NCBI GenBank assembly: GCA_036522835.1
Contig: DATDFB010000211.1
Coordinates: 26,019-90,018 of the forward strand
DNA: 64,000 nucleotides
Origin: DATDFB01 sp036522835
GTDB lineage: Bacteria; Acidobacteriota; Thermoanaerobaculia; Gp7-AA8
Direction: 5' to 3'
Below, one piece after another: positions 8,151 through 15,663 of the stretch. The first letter of the stretch is position 1. Every line of letters starts with the position of its first letter. Under the pieces are notes generated by a model. The model ran no database searches. It saw only the letters and a list, made by a program, of their open reading frames with translations, and had not been told where the DNA came from. The translations under genes and the position numbers were made by a program.

Positions 8151-8156
8151 TAGAAT
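8151..8156 (+). promoter_or_regulatory. -10 element for mprF, possibly leaderless
   Basis: TAGAAT (TATAGAAT in context) ends 8 nt before the TTG start of mprF and there is no Shine-Dalgarno. Transcription would begin at or within a base or two of the start codon. Confidence 0.5.
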
Positions 8157-8164
8157 CGAGCCCC

Positions 8165-10717
8165 TTGGAACGCTTCAAGCGGATCTTCCCGTTCGTCAAA
8201 CCGCTCATCGTCGTGGCGCTCTTCGCCATCGCGCTGCGCATCCTCCAGGACACCCTCGCCAAATTCAACTACCACCAGGTCATCCACTACGTCAGCAGCC
8301 TGCCGGCCGACCAGATCGTCCTCTCCATCGTCCTGACCCTCCTCGGCTACCTGGTCATGACCGGCTACGACACCCTGGCCTTCCGCTACATCCGCCACCC
8401 ACTCCCCTACCCCAAGATCGCCCTCGCCTCCTTCATCGGCTACGCGTTCAACAACAACGTCGGGCTCTCGGGCCTCGTCGGCGGATCGCTACGCTATCGC
8501 CTCTACAACGCCTGGCGGTTGAACGGCGTCGACATCGCCCGCGTCATCGCCTTCTGCACCATCAGCTTCTGGCTCGGCTTCGTCATCCTGGGCGGGATCT
8601 TCTTCCTCGTCGCGCCGCCCGCCGTGCCGCCGAGCCTCCACATCCCCTTCGACTCCGTGCGCCTCCTCGGCGTGCTCCTCTTGCTGCCGGCCATCGCCTA
8701 CATGGGATGGATCGCCGTCCGCCGCGAGCCGCTGCGCATCCGGCAGTGGGAGTTCGAGCTCCCCTCGCCGAGGCTGTTCTTCTCCCAGGTGGCCATCTCG
8801 AGCCTCGACTGGGTCGTCGCCGCGGCCGTCCTCTACATCCTCCTCCCCGACAGCCTTCCGCTCGGCTTCGCGCGTTTCCTGGGCATCTTCCTCCTCGCGC
8901 AAATCGCCGGCGTGGCCTCGAACGTCCCGGGCGGCCTCGGCATCTTCGAGGCCATCTCGCTCATCTTCCTCGCGCCGTTCTACCAGGCCGCGGCCATCCT
9001 CGGCGCGCTCGTGGCCTTTCGCGCCATCTACTACCTCGTGCCGCTCGGCGTGGCCATCATCCTTCTGGCCGCGCACGAGATCGTCGAGAAGCGCGAAGGG
9101 ATGGCCAAGGCGTGGCGGATCTTCGGGCGATGGGCGCCGGGCATCGCCCCGCAGCTCCTCGCCTTCACCACCTTCGTCGGCGGCGCGGTGCTCCTCTTCT
9201 CCGGCGCGACGCCGGAGCTCGGCCACCGCGTGCGCTGGATCCGCCGCCTCGTGCCGCTGCCGCTCGTGGAGATCTCGCACTTCCTCTCCAGCATCGGCGG
9301 CGCGGCGCTGCTTCTGCTCGCGCGCGGCCTGCAGCGCCGGCTCGACGCCGCCTACCAGATCACCGTCGGCGTTCTCGTCCTGGGCATCTTCTTCCAGATC
9401 CTCAAGGGCGCCGACTTCGAGGAAGCCTTCATCCTGGCCATCATGCTCTTCGGCCTGGTGGCGTCGCGGCGGCACTTCTACCGCAAGGCCTCGCTCCTCA
9501 ACGAAGGCTTCGGCCCCGGTTGGATCGCCGCGATCCTCCTCGTGCTCATCACCTCGGCGTGGCTCGGCTTCTTCAGCTACAAGCACATCGAGTATTCGCG
9601 CGAGCTGTGGTGGCGCTTCCAGTTCCGCGCCGACGCGCCGCGCTTCCTGCGCGCCTCCGTCGGCGTCGTCGGCACGCTCCTCCTCTTCTCCATCGGACGA
9701 TTGCTGCGGCCCGCCGCGCCGGAGCCCGATCCGCCGGCGGCGGACGACATCGAGCGCGCCGCCGCCATCGTCGACACCGACCAGAGCTCGCACGCCCACC
9801 TGGCGCTCCTCGGCGACAAGCCGCTGCTCTTCAGCGAGAGCGGGCGCGCCTTCATCATGTACGGCGTCGAAGGGCGGAGCTGGATCGCCATGGGCGATCC
9901 GGTCGGCCCCGACGACGAGAAGCAGGAGCTGCTCTGGAAGTTCCGCGAGCTCTGCGACCTCCACGCCGGCTGGCCGGTGTTCTACGAGATCCCGCGCGAG
10001 AATCTCCACCGCTACCTCGACCTCGGCCTGATCCCGCTCAAGATCGGCGAGCAGGCCCGCGTCGACCTCGAGTCGTTCTCGCTCGAAGGGGGCTCGCGCA
10101 AGTGGATGCGCAAAATGCAGCGCAAAGTGGAGGCCGAGGCGTGCGGCTTCGCGATCGAGCCCGCCGGGCCGATCCTGCCCGAGCTCCGCGCCATCTCCGA
10201 CTCCTGGCTCGCCGAGAAGAAGACGCGCGAGAAAGGCTTCTCCCTCGGATTCTTCGCCGAGGACTACATCCGGCGGTTTCCCGTCGCCGTCGTACGCAAG
10301 GAGGGACGCGCCGTGGCGTTCGCGAACCTCTGGCCGTCCGGCACCAAAGAAGAGCTTTCCGTCGACCTGATGCGGCATCTCCCGGAGGCGCCGGCCGGGG
10401 TGATGGACTACATCTTCGTCAACCTCATCGTCTGGGGACAGGAGCAGGGTTACCGCTGGTTCAACCTCGGCATGGCCCCGCTTGCAGGACTCGAAAACCG
10501 AAGCCTAGGAACGATGTGGAGCCGTGTGGGCGCGCTCACATACCGTCTCGGCGAAAACTTCTATAATTTCCAAGGTCTCCGACAGTACAAGGACAAGTTC
10601 GATCCGGTGTGGGAACCGATGTACATCGCTTCACCCGGTGGATTGGCGCTGCCGCGGATCCTCACGAACCTGGCGGCGCTCATCTCCGGCGGTCTTCGCG
10701 GTGTCGTGACGAAATGA
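8165..10717 (+). CDS. mprF: bifunctional lysylphosphatidylglycerol flippase/synthetase MprF
   Basis: About 850 residues. The N-terminal two-thirds is a polytopic membrane region of the MprF/LPG-flippase type (ERFKRIFPFVKPLIVVALFA onward; GGLGIFEAISLIF; about 13-14 helices). The C-terminal part from about residue 570 is the cytosolic DUF2156/GNAT-like synthetase (LLGDKPLLFSESGRAFIMYG; SVDLMRHLPEAPAGVMDYIF). It transfers Lys (or Ala/Arg) from aminoacyl-tRNA to phosphatidylglycerol and moves the product to the outer leaflet, lowering surface charge. TTG at 8165 is chosen because a TAGAAT hexamer lies just upstream and longer readings enter the divergent gene; the start is uncertain. The next gene overlaps by ATGA. 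AcvB/VirJ-type genes downstream match the lpiA-acvB arrangement of rhizobia. Confidence 0.9.
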   Translation: MERFKRIFPFVKPLIVVALFAIALRILQDTLAKFNYHQVIHYVSSLPADQIVLSIVLTLLGYLVMTGYDTLAFRYIRHPLPYPKIALASFIGYAFNNNVGLSGLVGGSLRYRLYNAWRLNGVDIARVIAFCTISFWLGFVILGGIFFLVAPPAVPPSLHIPFDSVRLLGVLLLLPAIAYMGWIAVRREPLRIRQWEFELPSPRLFFSQVAISSLDWVVAAAVLYILLPDSLPLGFARFLGIFLLAQIAGVASNVPGGLGIFEAISLIFLAPFYQAAAILGALVAFRAIYYLVPLGVAIILLAAHEIVEKREGMAKAWRIFGRWAPGIAPQLLAFTTFVGGAVLLFSGATPELGHRVRWIRRLVPLPLVEISHFLSSIGGAALLLLARGLQRRLDAAYQITVGVLVLGIFFQILKGADFEEAFILAIMLFGLVASRRHFYRKASLLNEGFGPGWIAAILLVLITSAWLGFFSYKHIEYSRELWWRFQFRADAPRFLRASVGVVGTLLLFSIGRLLRPAAPEPDPPAADDIERAAAIVDTDQSSHAHLALLGDKPLLFSESGRAFIMYGVEGRSWIAMGDPVGPDDEKQELLWKFRELCDLHAGWPVFYEIPRENLHRYLDLGLIPLKIGEQARVDLESFSLEGGSRKWMRKMQRKVEAEACGFAIEPAGPILPELRAISDSWLAEKKTREKGFSLGFFAEDYIRRFPVAVVRKEGRAVAFANLWPSGTKEELSVDLMRHLPEAPAGVMDYIFVNLIVWGQEQGYRWFNLGMAPLAGLENRSLGTMWSRVGALTYRLGENFYNFQGLRQYKDKFDPVWEPMYIASPGGLALPRILTNLAALISGGLRGVVTK

Positions 10718-11391
10718 GACTGATCGTCGATCCGGAGCTGGATGCCCTGCAGCAGCAGTGGCTCGACGGCGGCAGCGCCTTGCCGCTGGTGCGGCTCCTC
10801 GTCGCGCGCGGCGAGGGCGACCAGGCCGCGGCCATCGCCCGGCTCGTGCTCGCGCGCGACGAGTGCCCGGACGCGGACGAGATCGAGCAGATCCTCGACG
10901 GCATCGACGAGGCGCCGGACGAGTGGCGCGCGCAGCTCGAGGCCATGGCCGCGGCGCCGTCGGTGGAGCGCTTTGAAGAGCTGATGCGCTTCGTCCCGCC
11001 GGAGCTGATCTACCAGCGCCTCCGCAACGCGCTGCGCAGGCTGAAAAAGCTCGGCGTCGACGGCAACGTCCTCTTTCAGTGCGCGACGAACATCGGCATG
11101 ACCCCCGAGGCCATCGAGCTCGTCGAGGAAGGCCTGGTCGAGCCGGAGGTCATCGTCGAGCGCGCCCGCGGAAGCGCGGCGCGCGCGACCTACATCGGCC
11201 TCGCGGCGGAGGCGACGTTCCTCCGCGGCGACCTCGTCAGCACCATCCGCCACCTGCGCGACGCCCTGCAGCACGAGACCGACCTTTGCACCGCCCTGCC
11301 ACACATCTACTTCGTGCGCGAGCAAGCGTCACCGGAAGTCAACGCCATGCTCGACCGCGCGGGCATACCGCCCATCCCCTCCGCTGTTTGA
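10714..11391 (+). CDS. conserved hypothetical helical-repeat protein in the mprF operon
   Basis: 225 residues, starting at the ATG of an ATGA overlap with the mprF stop, which fixes the start and implies translational coupling. The protein is acidic and almost entirely alpha-helical with TPR/HEAT-like hairpins (IYQRLRNALRRLKKLGV; TYIGLAAEATFLRGDL). There is no signal peptide and no catalytic motif. I do not recognise the family. Its tight link to MprF and the two AcvB/VirJ-like hydrolases suggests an accessory role in aminoacyl-lipid metabolism, but this is inferred from position only. Confidence 0.7.
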   Translation: MRLIVDPELDALQQQWLDGGSALPLVRLLVARGEGDQAAAIARLVLARDECPDADEIEQILDGIDEAPDEWRAQLEAMAAAPSVERFEELMRFVPPELIYQRLRNALRRLKKLGVDGNVLFQCATNIGMTPEAIELVEEGLVEPEVIVERARGSAARATYIGLAAEATFLRGDLVSTIRHLRDALQHETDLCTALPHIYFVREQASPEVNAMLDRAGIPPIPSAV

Positions 11392-11400
11392 TAGCCGCGT

Positions 11401-12075
11401 TTGGTCCGGAATCTTCTTCTCTCCACGATCCTCGTCTGCGCCGCGACGGCCGCGGCCGCCGAGCCGAAGCTGCCGCTGGTCGAAGTGCCGGCGACGAAGG
11501 GCGTCTCCGACACGCTGGTGGTCTTCGTGTCGGGCGACGGCGGCTGGGCGGCGATCGACAAGTCGATCGCGAAGGTGCTGGCCGACCACGGCCTGCCGGT
11601 CGTCGGCCTCAACGCCCTGCAGTACTTCTGGACGAAGCGAACCCCCGACGCCGCCGCGAAAGACCTGCAGTCGATCTGCGACCGCTACCTGGCGTCGTGG
11701 AAGAAGGGCCGGCTGCTCTTCGTCGGCTATTCGCGCGGCGCCGACGTCTTGCCGGCCATGATCAGCCGCCTCTCGCCGGAGCTGCAGTCGCGGATCCGCC
11801 TCATCGCGCTGCTCGGCCCGAGCCCGAAGGTGCAGTTCGAGTTTCACATGACCGATTGGGTGCACAGCGCGGCCAAGGGGCTGCCGGTGAAGCCGGAGGT
11901 CGACAAGCTGCGGTCGCACTCCATCCTCTGCCTCTCCGGCGAGGACGACAAAGACTCGCTCTGCCGCGAGCTCGGCGGACAGCCGCACATCAACATCGTG
12001 ACGCTGAAGGGCGCGCACCACTTCGACGGCGGCTACGAGAAGCTCGGCCACATCATTCTCGAGCAGTTGAAGTGA
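11401..12075 (+). CDS. AcvB/VirJ-family alpha/beta hydrolase, first copy
   Basis: 224 residues from a TTG start, 9 bp after the previous stop. A signal peptide (LLLSTILVCAATAAAA) is followed by the VirJ domain: oxyanion region FVSGDGGWA, nucleophile elbow GYSRGADVLP with the Ser near residue 110, and the terminal His in GAHHFDGGY. AcvB and VirJ of Agrobacterium are periplasmic hydrolases that remove lysine from lysyl-phosphatidylglycerol and are encoded with the MprF homologue LpiA. The presence of mprF two genes upstream supports the same role here. Substrate specificity is inferred from family and context. Confidence 0.85.
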   Translation: MVRNLLLSTILVCAATAAAAEPKLPLVEVPATKGVSDTLVVFVSGDGGWAAIDKSIAKVLADHGLPVVGLNALQYFWTKRTPDAAAKDLQSICDRYLASWKKGRLLFVGYSRGADVLPAMISRLSPELQSRIRLIALLGPSPKVQFEFHMTDWVHSAAKGLPVKPEVDKLRSHSILCLSGEDDKDSLCRELGGQPHINIVTLKGAHHFDGGYEKLGHIILEQLK

Positions 12076-12088
12076 GAGACGTGACGAG

Positions 12089-12183
12089 TGGCGCCCCTCA
12101 CCCGCTCTTCGCTGCGCTCAGAGCACCCTCTCCCCGCTCGCGGGGAGAGGGACAGGCGCGAAGCGCCAGGGTGAGGGGCGCCA
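12089..12183 (+). repeat. CCCTCACCC-type palindromic repeat element between the two VirJ-like genes
   Basis: Outer arms of 15 bp (12089-12103 and 12169-12183, TGGCGCCCCTCACCC and its complement) enclose an inner hairpin CTCTCCCCGC-TCG-CGGGGAGAG. It begins 13 bp after the stop of the first VirJ-like gene and runs into the start region of the second. A related element is at 18355-18470. Confidence 0.85.
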
Positions 12184-12887
12184 TCCTCACGTTCTTGCTG
12201 TTGGCCGCCACGGCCGCCGCCACCGCCGCCGCGCGCGCGGAGTGCGTCGGGCGCGCCGACGTGCGCGACCTCCCTCTCGTCGAGCTGCCGGCCACGACGG
12301 CGAAGGGCGACCGCTTCGCCATCATGATCTCCGGCGACGGCGGGTGGCGCCGCATCGACACGAAAGTCACCGACAAGCTGCGCGCCGACGGCATGCCCGT
12401 GGTCGGCTTCCTCGCCAACGAGTACTTCCGCACCCGGCGCACGCCCGACGACTGCGGCTGCGCGCTGGAGCGCGTCGTCCGCTACTACCGCATCGTCTGG
12501 AAAAAGCCGAACGTCGTCCTGATCGGCTACTCGCGCGGCGCCGACGTCCTGCCGTTCATGGCCAGCCGCCTCCCCGCCGATCTCCACCCAGCCGTGAAGT
12601 TGATCGCATTCCTCGGCCTGGAGTCGACGATCGACTTCAAGTACACCCCCTCATGGTTCTTCTGGCATTTCAAGAAAGAGCCGCAGTTCCCGGTCAAGCC
12701 CGAGCTGGAGAAGCTGCGCGGGAAGAACATCCTCTGCGTCTACGGCGAGAAGGAGAAGGGGTCGCTCTGCCACCGGCTCGAGCCGGGGCTGGCGAAGATT
12801 CTGCGCGAGCCCGGCGGGCATCACTTCGCGGGAAAGTACCAGGACATCGCCGAGGCGATCATCGCGGAAGCGGCCGGTCCGAATTGA
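12171..12887 (+). CDS. AcvB/VirJ-family alpha/beta hydrolase, second copy
   Basis: 238 residues with the same architecture as the first copy: signal peptide (ILTFLLLAATAAATAAARA), MISGDGGWR, nucleophile elbow GYSRGADVLPFM, terminal GGHHFAGKY. It carries extra Cys residues (ECVGRADV, DDCGCALE, ILCVYG, LCHRL). The GTG at 12171 gives a clean signal peptide. A GTG at 12072 overlapping the previous stop is the alternative and would translate the palindromic repeat as a 33-residue leader. Probably a periplasmic lysyl-lipid hydrolase paralogue with altered specificity (inference). Its 3' end overlaps the convergent lipoprotein gene by 29 bp. Confidence 0.82.
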   Translation: MRGAILTFLLLAATAAATAAARAECVGRADVRDLPLVELPATTAKGDRFAIMISGDGGWRRIDTKVTDKLRADGMPVVGFLANEYFRTRRTPDDCGCALERVVRYYRIVWKKPNVVLIGYSRGADVLPFMASRLPADLHPAVKLIAFLGLESTIDFKYTPSWFFWHFKKEPQFPVKPELEKLRGKNILCVYGEKEKGSLCHRLEPGLAKILREPGGHHFAGKYQDIAEAIIAEAAGPN

Positions 12888-13314
12888 AAATGTCGTAGAT
12901 CCCCTTCCACTGCCCGCCGCGCCGCTGCCACGTCAGCATGAACTTGCCGTTGTCCTCGATCGGCGCGCCGCCGCCCTTCGGCGTGATCTTCAGGTTGTAA
13001 TGGCCGATCTCCACGGCGAGGTCGCCCGACTGGATGACGCGGTCCGCCGCCACGGTCGCCTCGATCTGCCCGGCGGCGAGGAAGCCCGCCCAGAACTGAC
13101 GGACGGCGTCGCGCCCGCGGAACGGCGGGAAGTTCGGCGGCATCAGCACCGCGTCGTCGGCGTAGATGGCCATCATCCCCTCGACGTTGCCGGCGCGCGC
13201 GGCCGCGCCGAACTCCTCGTCCATCTTGCGAATGGCCGTCTCGGCGTCGCTCGCCGGCATCGACGCGCAGGCGGCCAGGAGGAGAAGTGCGGCGAGAAGC
13301 GCGATTGTCTTCAT
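12859..13314 (-). CDS. SnoaL/DUF4440-like lipoprotein
   Basis: 151 residues. An N-terminal lipoprotein signal (LLALLLLAACAS, lipobox AAC) precedes an NTF2-like fold: AIRKMDEEFGAAARAGNVEGMMAIYADDAVLMPP and a C-terminal sheet with WQRRGGQWKGIYDIF. Members of the DUF4440/SnoaL superfamily are small-molecule binding proteins or isomerase-like enzymes; the ligand is unknown. The ATG at 13314 is only 17 nt from the start codon of the divergent lipoprotein gene, so the two promoters must overlap the coding starts. Confidence 0.8.
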   Translation of the reverse strand: MKTIALLAALLLLAACASMPASDAETAIRKMDEEFGAAARAGNVEGMMAIYADDAVLMPPNFPPFRGRDAVRQFWAGFLAAGQIEATVAADRVIQSGDLAVEIGHYNLKITPKGGGAPIEDNGKFMLTWQRRGGQWKGIYDIFNSDRPLPR

Positions 13315-13319
13315 AGGCG

Positions 13320-13325
13320 TAGAAT
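13320..13325 (+). promoter_or_regulatory. -10 element for the 13332 lipoprotein gene, probably leaderless
   Basis: TAGAAT ends 6 nt before the ATG at 13332 with no Shine-Dalgarno. It lies inside the 17-nt gap between two divergent start codons. Confidence 0.5.
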
Positions 13326-13331
13326 CGCACC

Positions 13332-13739
13332 ATGCGCGCGCACGGCGCAATCGCCCTCTTGGTCCTTCTGGCCGCCTGCCACGACGGCAGCAGCCCCACC
13401 GAGCCGCTGGCGGCGACGACGATCGATCACGGGCGGCTCTCCGGCGTGGTCACGATCGGGCCGAACTGCCCGGTCGAGACGTCGTCGCCGTGCGTCACGC
13501 CGCCCGGCGCCTATGAGCTGCGCAAGGTGCTGGTGTTCAACGAAGCCGGCACGACGCTGCTCCACACCGTCGACATCGACTCGCAGGGGGCCTACCTCAT
13601 CGACCTGGCGCCCGCGAAGTACACGGTGGACGTGAGGAAGGCCGGCATCGACCGCGCCAGCGGCGTGCCGGCCGTCGTGGAGATCAAGGCGAATGTGGTG
13701 ACGAAGCTGGACATCAGCATCGACACCGGGCTTCGCTAG
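13332..13739 (+). CDS. small lipoprotein with an Ig/carboxypeptidase-regulatory-like domain
   Basis: 135 residues with a lipoprotein signal (IALLVLLAACHDG). The mature part, GRLSGVVTIGPNCPVE... then VLVFNEAGTTLLHTVDID and YTVDVRKAGIDRASGVPAVVEI, has the beta-strand pattern of the carboxypeptidase regulatory-like/SpaA fold. Two Cys residues (PNCPVETSSPC) may form a disulfide. Function unknown; probably anchored in the outer or inner membrane facing the periplasm. Confidence 0.75.
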   Translation: MRAHGAIALLVLLAACHDGSSPTEPLAATTIDHGRLSGVVTIGPNCPVETSSPCVTPPGAYELRKVLVFNEAGTTLLHTVDIDSQGAYLIDLAPAKYTVDVRKAGIDRASGVPAVVEIKANVVTKLDISIDTGLR

Positions 13740-13743
13740 ATAG

Positions 13744-13776
13744 GGAGTGCGGCGGCCAGGCCGCCGCCGTTCCGCA
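13744..13776 (+). repeat. short GC-rich palindrome between convergent genes
   Basis: GGAGTGCGGCGGCC followed by its near complement, with perfect core GGCGGC-CAG-GCCGCC. It resembles a partial copy of the elements at 26525 and 39541 and fills the gap between the stops at 13739 and 13777. Confidence 0.5.
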
Positions 13777-14058
13777 TCAGCTCAAGTGCTTGTTCACCAG
13801 CGCCGTCATCTCGAACATCGACACCTGCTTCTTCCCGTTGAAGATCTTCTTCAGGTGGTCGTCCGCGTTGATCATGCGCTTGTTCTGCTGGTCCTGCAGG
13901 CCGTGGGCCTTGATGTAGTCCCACACGCGCTTGGTCACTTCGCTGCGCGGGATGGGCTGGTCGCCGGTGATCGGCGCGAGATCGGCGCTCGGTTGAACCG
14001 CGGCCGCGAGGCCCTTTCCGCCGCCTTTGCTGCCCGACGCTTTTTTCGTGCTCGCCAT
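13777..14058 (-). CDS. SWIB/MDM2-domain protein
   Basis: 93 residues. A Lys/Gly/Ser-rich N-terminal tail (STKKASGSKGGGKG) precedes a complete SWIB domain: ADLAPITGDQPIPRSEVTKR, then VWDYIKAHGLQDQQNKRMIN and MFEMTALVNKHLS. In bacteria SWIB domains occur alone or fused to topoisomerase I in chlamydiae and are thought to act in chromatin or nucleoid binding; the basic tail here would suit DNA binding. The start at 14058 has AAGGAAA 4 nt upstream. Confidence 0.88.
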   Translation of the reverse strand: MASTKKASGSKGGGKGLAAAVQPSADLAPITGDQPIPRSEVTKRVWDYIKAHGLQDQQNKRMINADDHLKKIFNGKKQVSMFEMTALVNKHLS

Positions 14059-14155
14059 CGTTTCCTTACCTCTCGATCGTTTTAGATTCGGGGGATTGTG
14101 CGACAGCGAGGTGCGCGCGTCAAACGCAATCCGCGTTACCATCTCAAACCCGCCG

Positions 14156-14689
14156 ATGAAAAACCTTGCATTCCTCGCTCTCTTTGTGCTCGCTCTGCCC
14201 GCCCAGGGCGCCTGGCCCGAGCACGTCACGATCTACGGCCTCGGCGCCAAGAGCGCGCCCAACAAGCACGGGAAGATGGACCTGCAGTCGCTGAACGTCG
14301 AGGCCACCGGACCGGCCAAGTGGAATTTCGACTGGGGCGTCGACTTCGCCGCCACGCACATGAAGCAGCCGGTCGACTTCTTCGACACCCTGCACCAGAC
14401 CGAGAGTGTCAACGCCGCCTCGCTGTCGCTCCTGGGGCGGAAGTTCTTCGGCAAGCACGGCTCCATCCGGCCGTACGTCGAGCTCTCCAGCGGCCCGATT
14501 TACGCGAGCGAGCGCGTGCCGGAGTCGACGTCGCACTTCAACTTCATCTCCCAGGCCGGCGCCGGCATCCTCACCGACCGCGGCTGGATGCTCGGCCTCC
14601 GCTTCGGCCATATCTCGAACGCCGGCTACGCCGAGCGCAACCCCGGCGTGAACTTCACGGCCGTGCTGGTCGGATTCCGGCTTCGCTGA
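14156..14689 (+). CDS. PagL-like lipid A 3-O-deacylase (acyloxyacyl hydrolase family)
   Basis: 177 residues with a signal peptide (MKNLAFLALFVLALPAQGA) and an eight-strand outer-membrane barrel pattern. The catalytic signature is in RFGHISNAGYAERNPGVN, which holds the His-X-Ser pair of PagL; the acidic partner is probably the Glu in the same segment. PagL removes the 3-O-linked acyl chain of lipid A in the outer membrane. The start ATG follows TTACCATCT but no strong Shine-Dalgarno. Its end overlaps the convergent gluQRS gene by 35 bp. Confidence 0.8.
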   Translation: MKNLAFLALFVLALPAQGAWPEHVTIYGLGAKSAPNKHGKMDLQSLNVEATGPAKWNFDWGVDFAATHMKQPVDFFDTLHQTESVNAASLSLLGRKFFGKHGSIRPYVELSSGPIYASERVPESTSHFNFISQAGAGILTDRGWMLGLRFGHISNAGYAERNPGVNFTAVLVGFRLR

Positions 14690-15470
14690 GGATCTGCTCT
14701 GCTTCTGCGAGCGTGGCCGCCACGCGCGCATCGTCGAGCGTCTCGAGCGGCAGCGCGCCGTCGCGCTTCCCGAGCTTCTCCCCTCGCTCGTTGAGCACGA
14801 GCGGCAGATGCGCGTACTGCGGCGTGCGAAGCCCAAGGGCGCGCTGCAGGGCGATTTGTCTCGCGGTCGAGGACAGGAGGTCGCCGCCGCGCACGACCTG
14901 CGTCACGCCTTGCTCCCCGTCGTCGACGACGACGGCGAGCTGGTAGGCGAAGAGACCGTCGGCGCGGCGGACGACGAAGTCGCCGGTCTCGCGGGCGACG
15001 TTCTCCTCGACGCGGCCGCGCAGCAGGTCATCGAAGGCGATGATCTCGTCGGGCGCTTTGAATCGGACGGCGCGCGCGGCGCGGCCCGGCGCAATTCCGT
15101 TGCGGCACGTGCCGGGATAGACCGGCTCGCGTCCGAGCGGCGCCGACGCCGCCCCGCGCAGCTCCGCGCGCGAGCAGGCGCAGTCGTAGACGAGGCCGCG
15201 CTCGCGCAGCGTGTTTAGCGCGTTCTCGTACAGCGTCGTTCGCTGCGATTGATAGACGATCTCGCCGTCCCACTGCAGGCCGTAGCGCTGGAGCGCCGCA
15301 AGGATCTCCTCGGCCGATCCAGGCACGACGCGCGGCGTGTCGAGGTCCTCGATCCGCACCAGCCACCGCCCCCCCTCCCGCCTGGCCAGCCAGTACGAGC
15401 CGAGCGCCGCGACGAGACTGCCGAGGTGGAGGGGGCCGGTGGGGGAGGGGGCGAAGCGGCCGGTGGTCAT
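14655..15470 (-). CDS. gluQ: glutamyl-Q tRNA(Asp) synthetase
   Basis: 271 residues, the usual length for GluQRS, which lacks the anticodon-binding domain of GluRS. The signature FAPSPTGPLHLGSLVAAL carries the HIGH-equivalent, and KLGKRDGA is the KMSKS-equivalent. The zinc-site region is CACSRAELRG. The enzyme charges glutamate onto queuosine at position 34 of tRNA-Asp. It lies convergent to pagL with a 35-bp overlap, and the long inverted repeat at 15473 abuts its start. Confidence 0.93.
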   Translation of the reverse strand: MTTGRFAPSPTGPLHLGSLVAALGSYWLARREGGRWLVRIEDLDTPRVVPGSAEEILAALQRYGLQWDGEIVYQSQRTTLYENALNTLRERGLVYDCACSRAELRGAASAPLGREPVYPGTCRNGIAPGRAARAVRFKAPDEIIAFDDLLRGRVEENVARETGDFVVRRADGLFAYQLAVVVDDGEQGVTQVVRGGDLLSSTARQIALQRALGLRTPQYAHLPLVLNERGEKLGKRDGALPLETLDDARVAATLAEAEQILSEAGIRPARP

Positions 15471-15472
15471 TG

Positions 15473-15564
15473 GAAACTCAGAACGCAGAATGCGAATGCA
15501 GAACTGAGAAAGCCACCGCCCACGATTTCTTCATTCTGCATTCGCATTCTGCGTTCTAAGTTTC
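15473..15564 (+). repeat. 31-bp-arm inverted repeat upstream of gluQ and the ABC operon
   Basis: Arms 15473-15503 and 15534-15564 are complementary at 30 of 31 positions and contain AGAATGCGAATGCAGAA. The 30-nt loop is unrelated. A second locus at 56064-56165 has the same 17-bp core arms and the same right flank TTCTAAGTTTC-N-GTGGCC. Confidence 0.92.
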
Positions 15565-15636
15565 AGTGGCCGATATGCCAAAAGTCACGATCAAAAAACC
15601 CTCCCACCGGCACATGTGCTCTTTCCGTGGCCGCCC

Positions 15637-15642
15637 TACATT
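15637..15642 (+). promoter_or_regulatory. candidate -10 element of the ABC/LolA-like operon
   Basis: TACATT lies 21 nt upstream of the ATG at 15664, leaving a short leader that contains AAAGGAAC as Shine-Dalgarno. Confidence 0.35.
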
Positions 15643-15663
15643 GGGCTCACGAAAGGAACGCAC

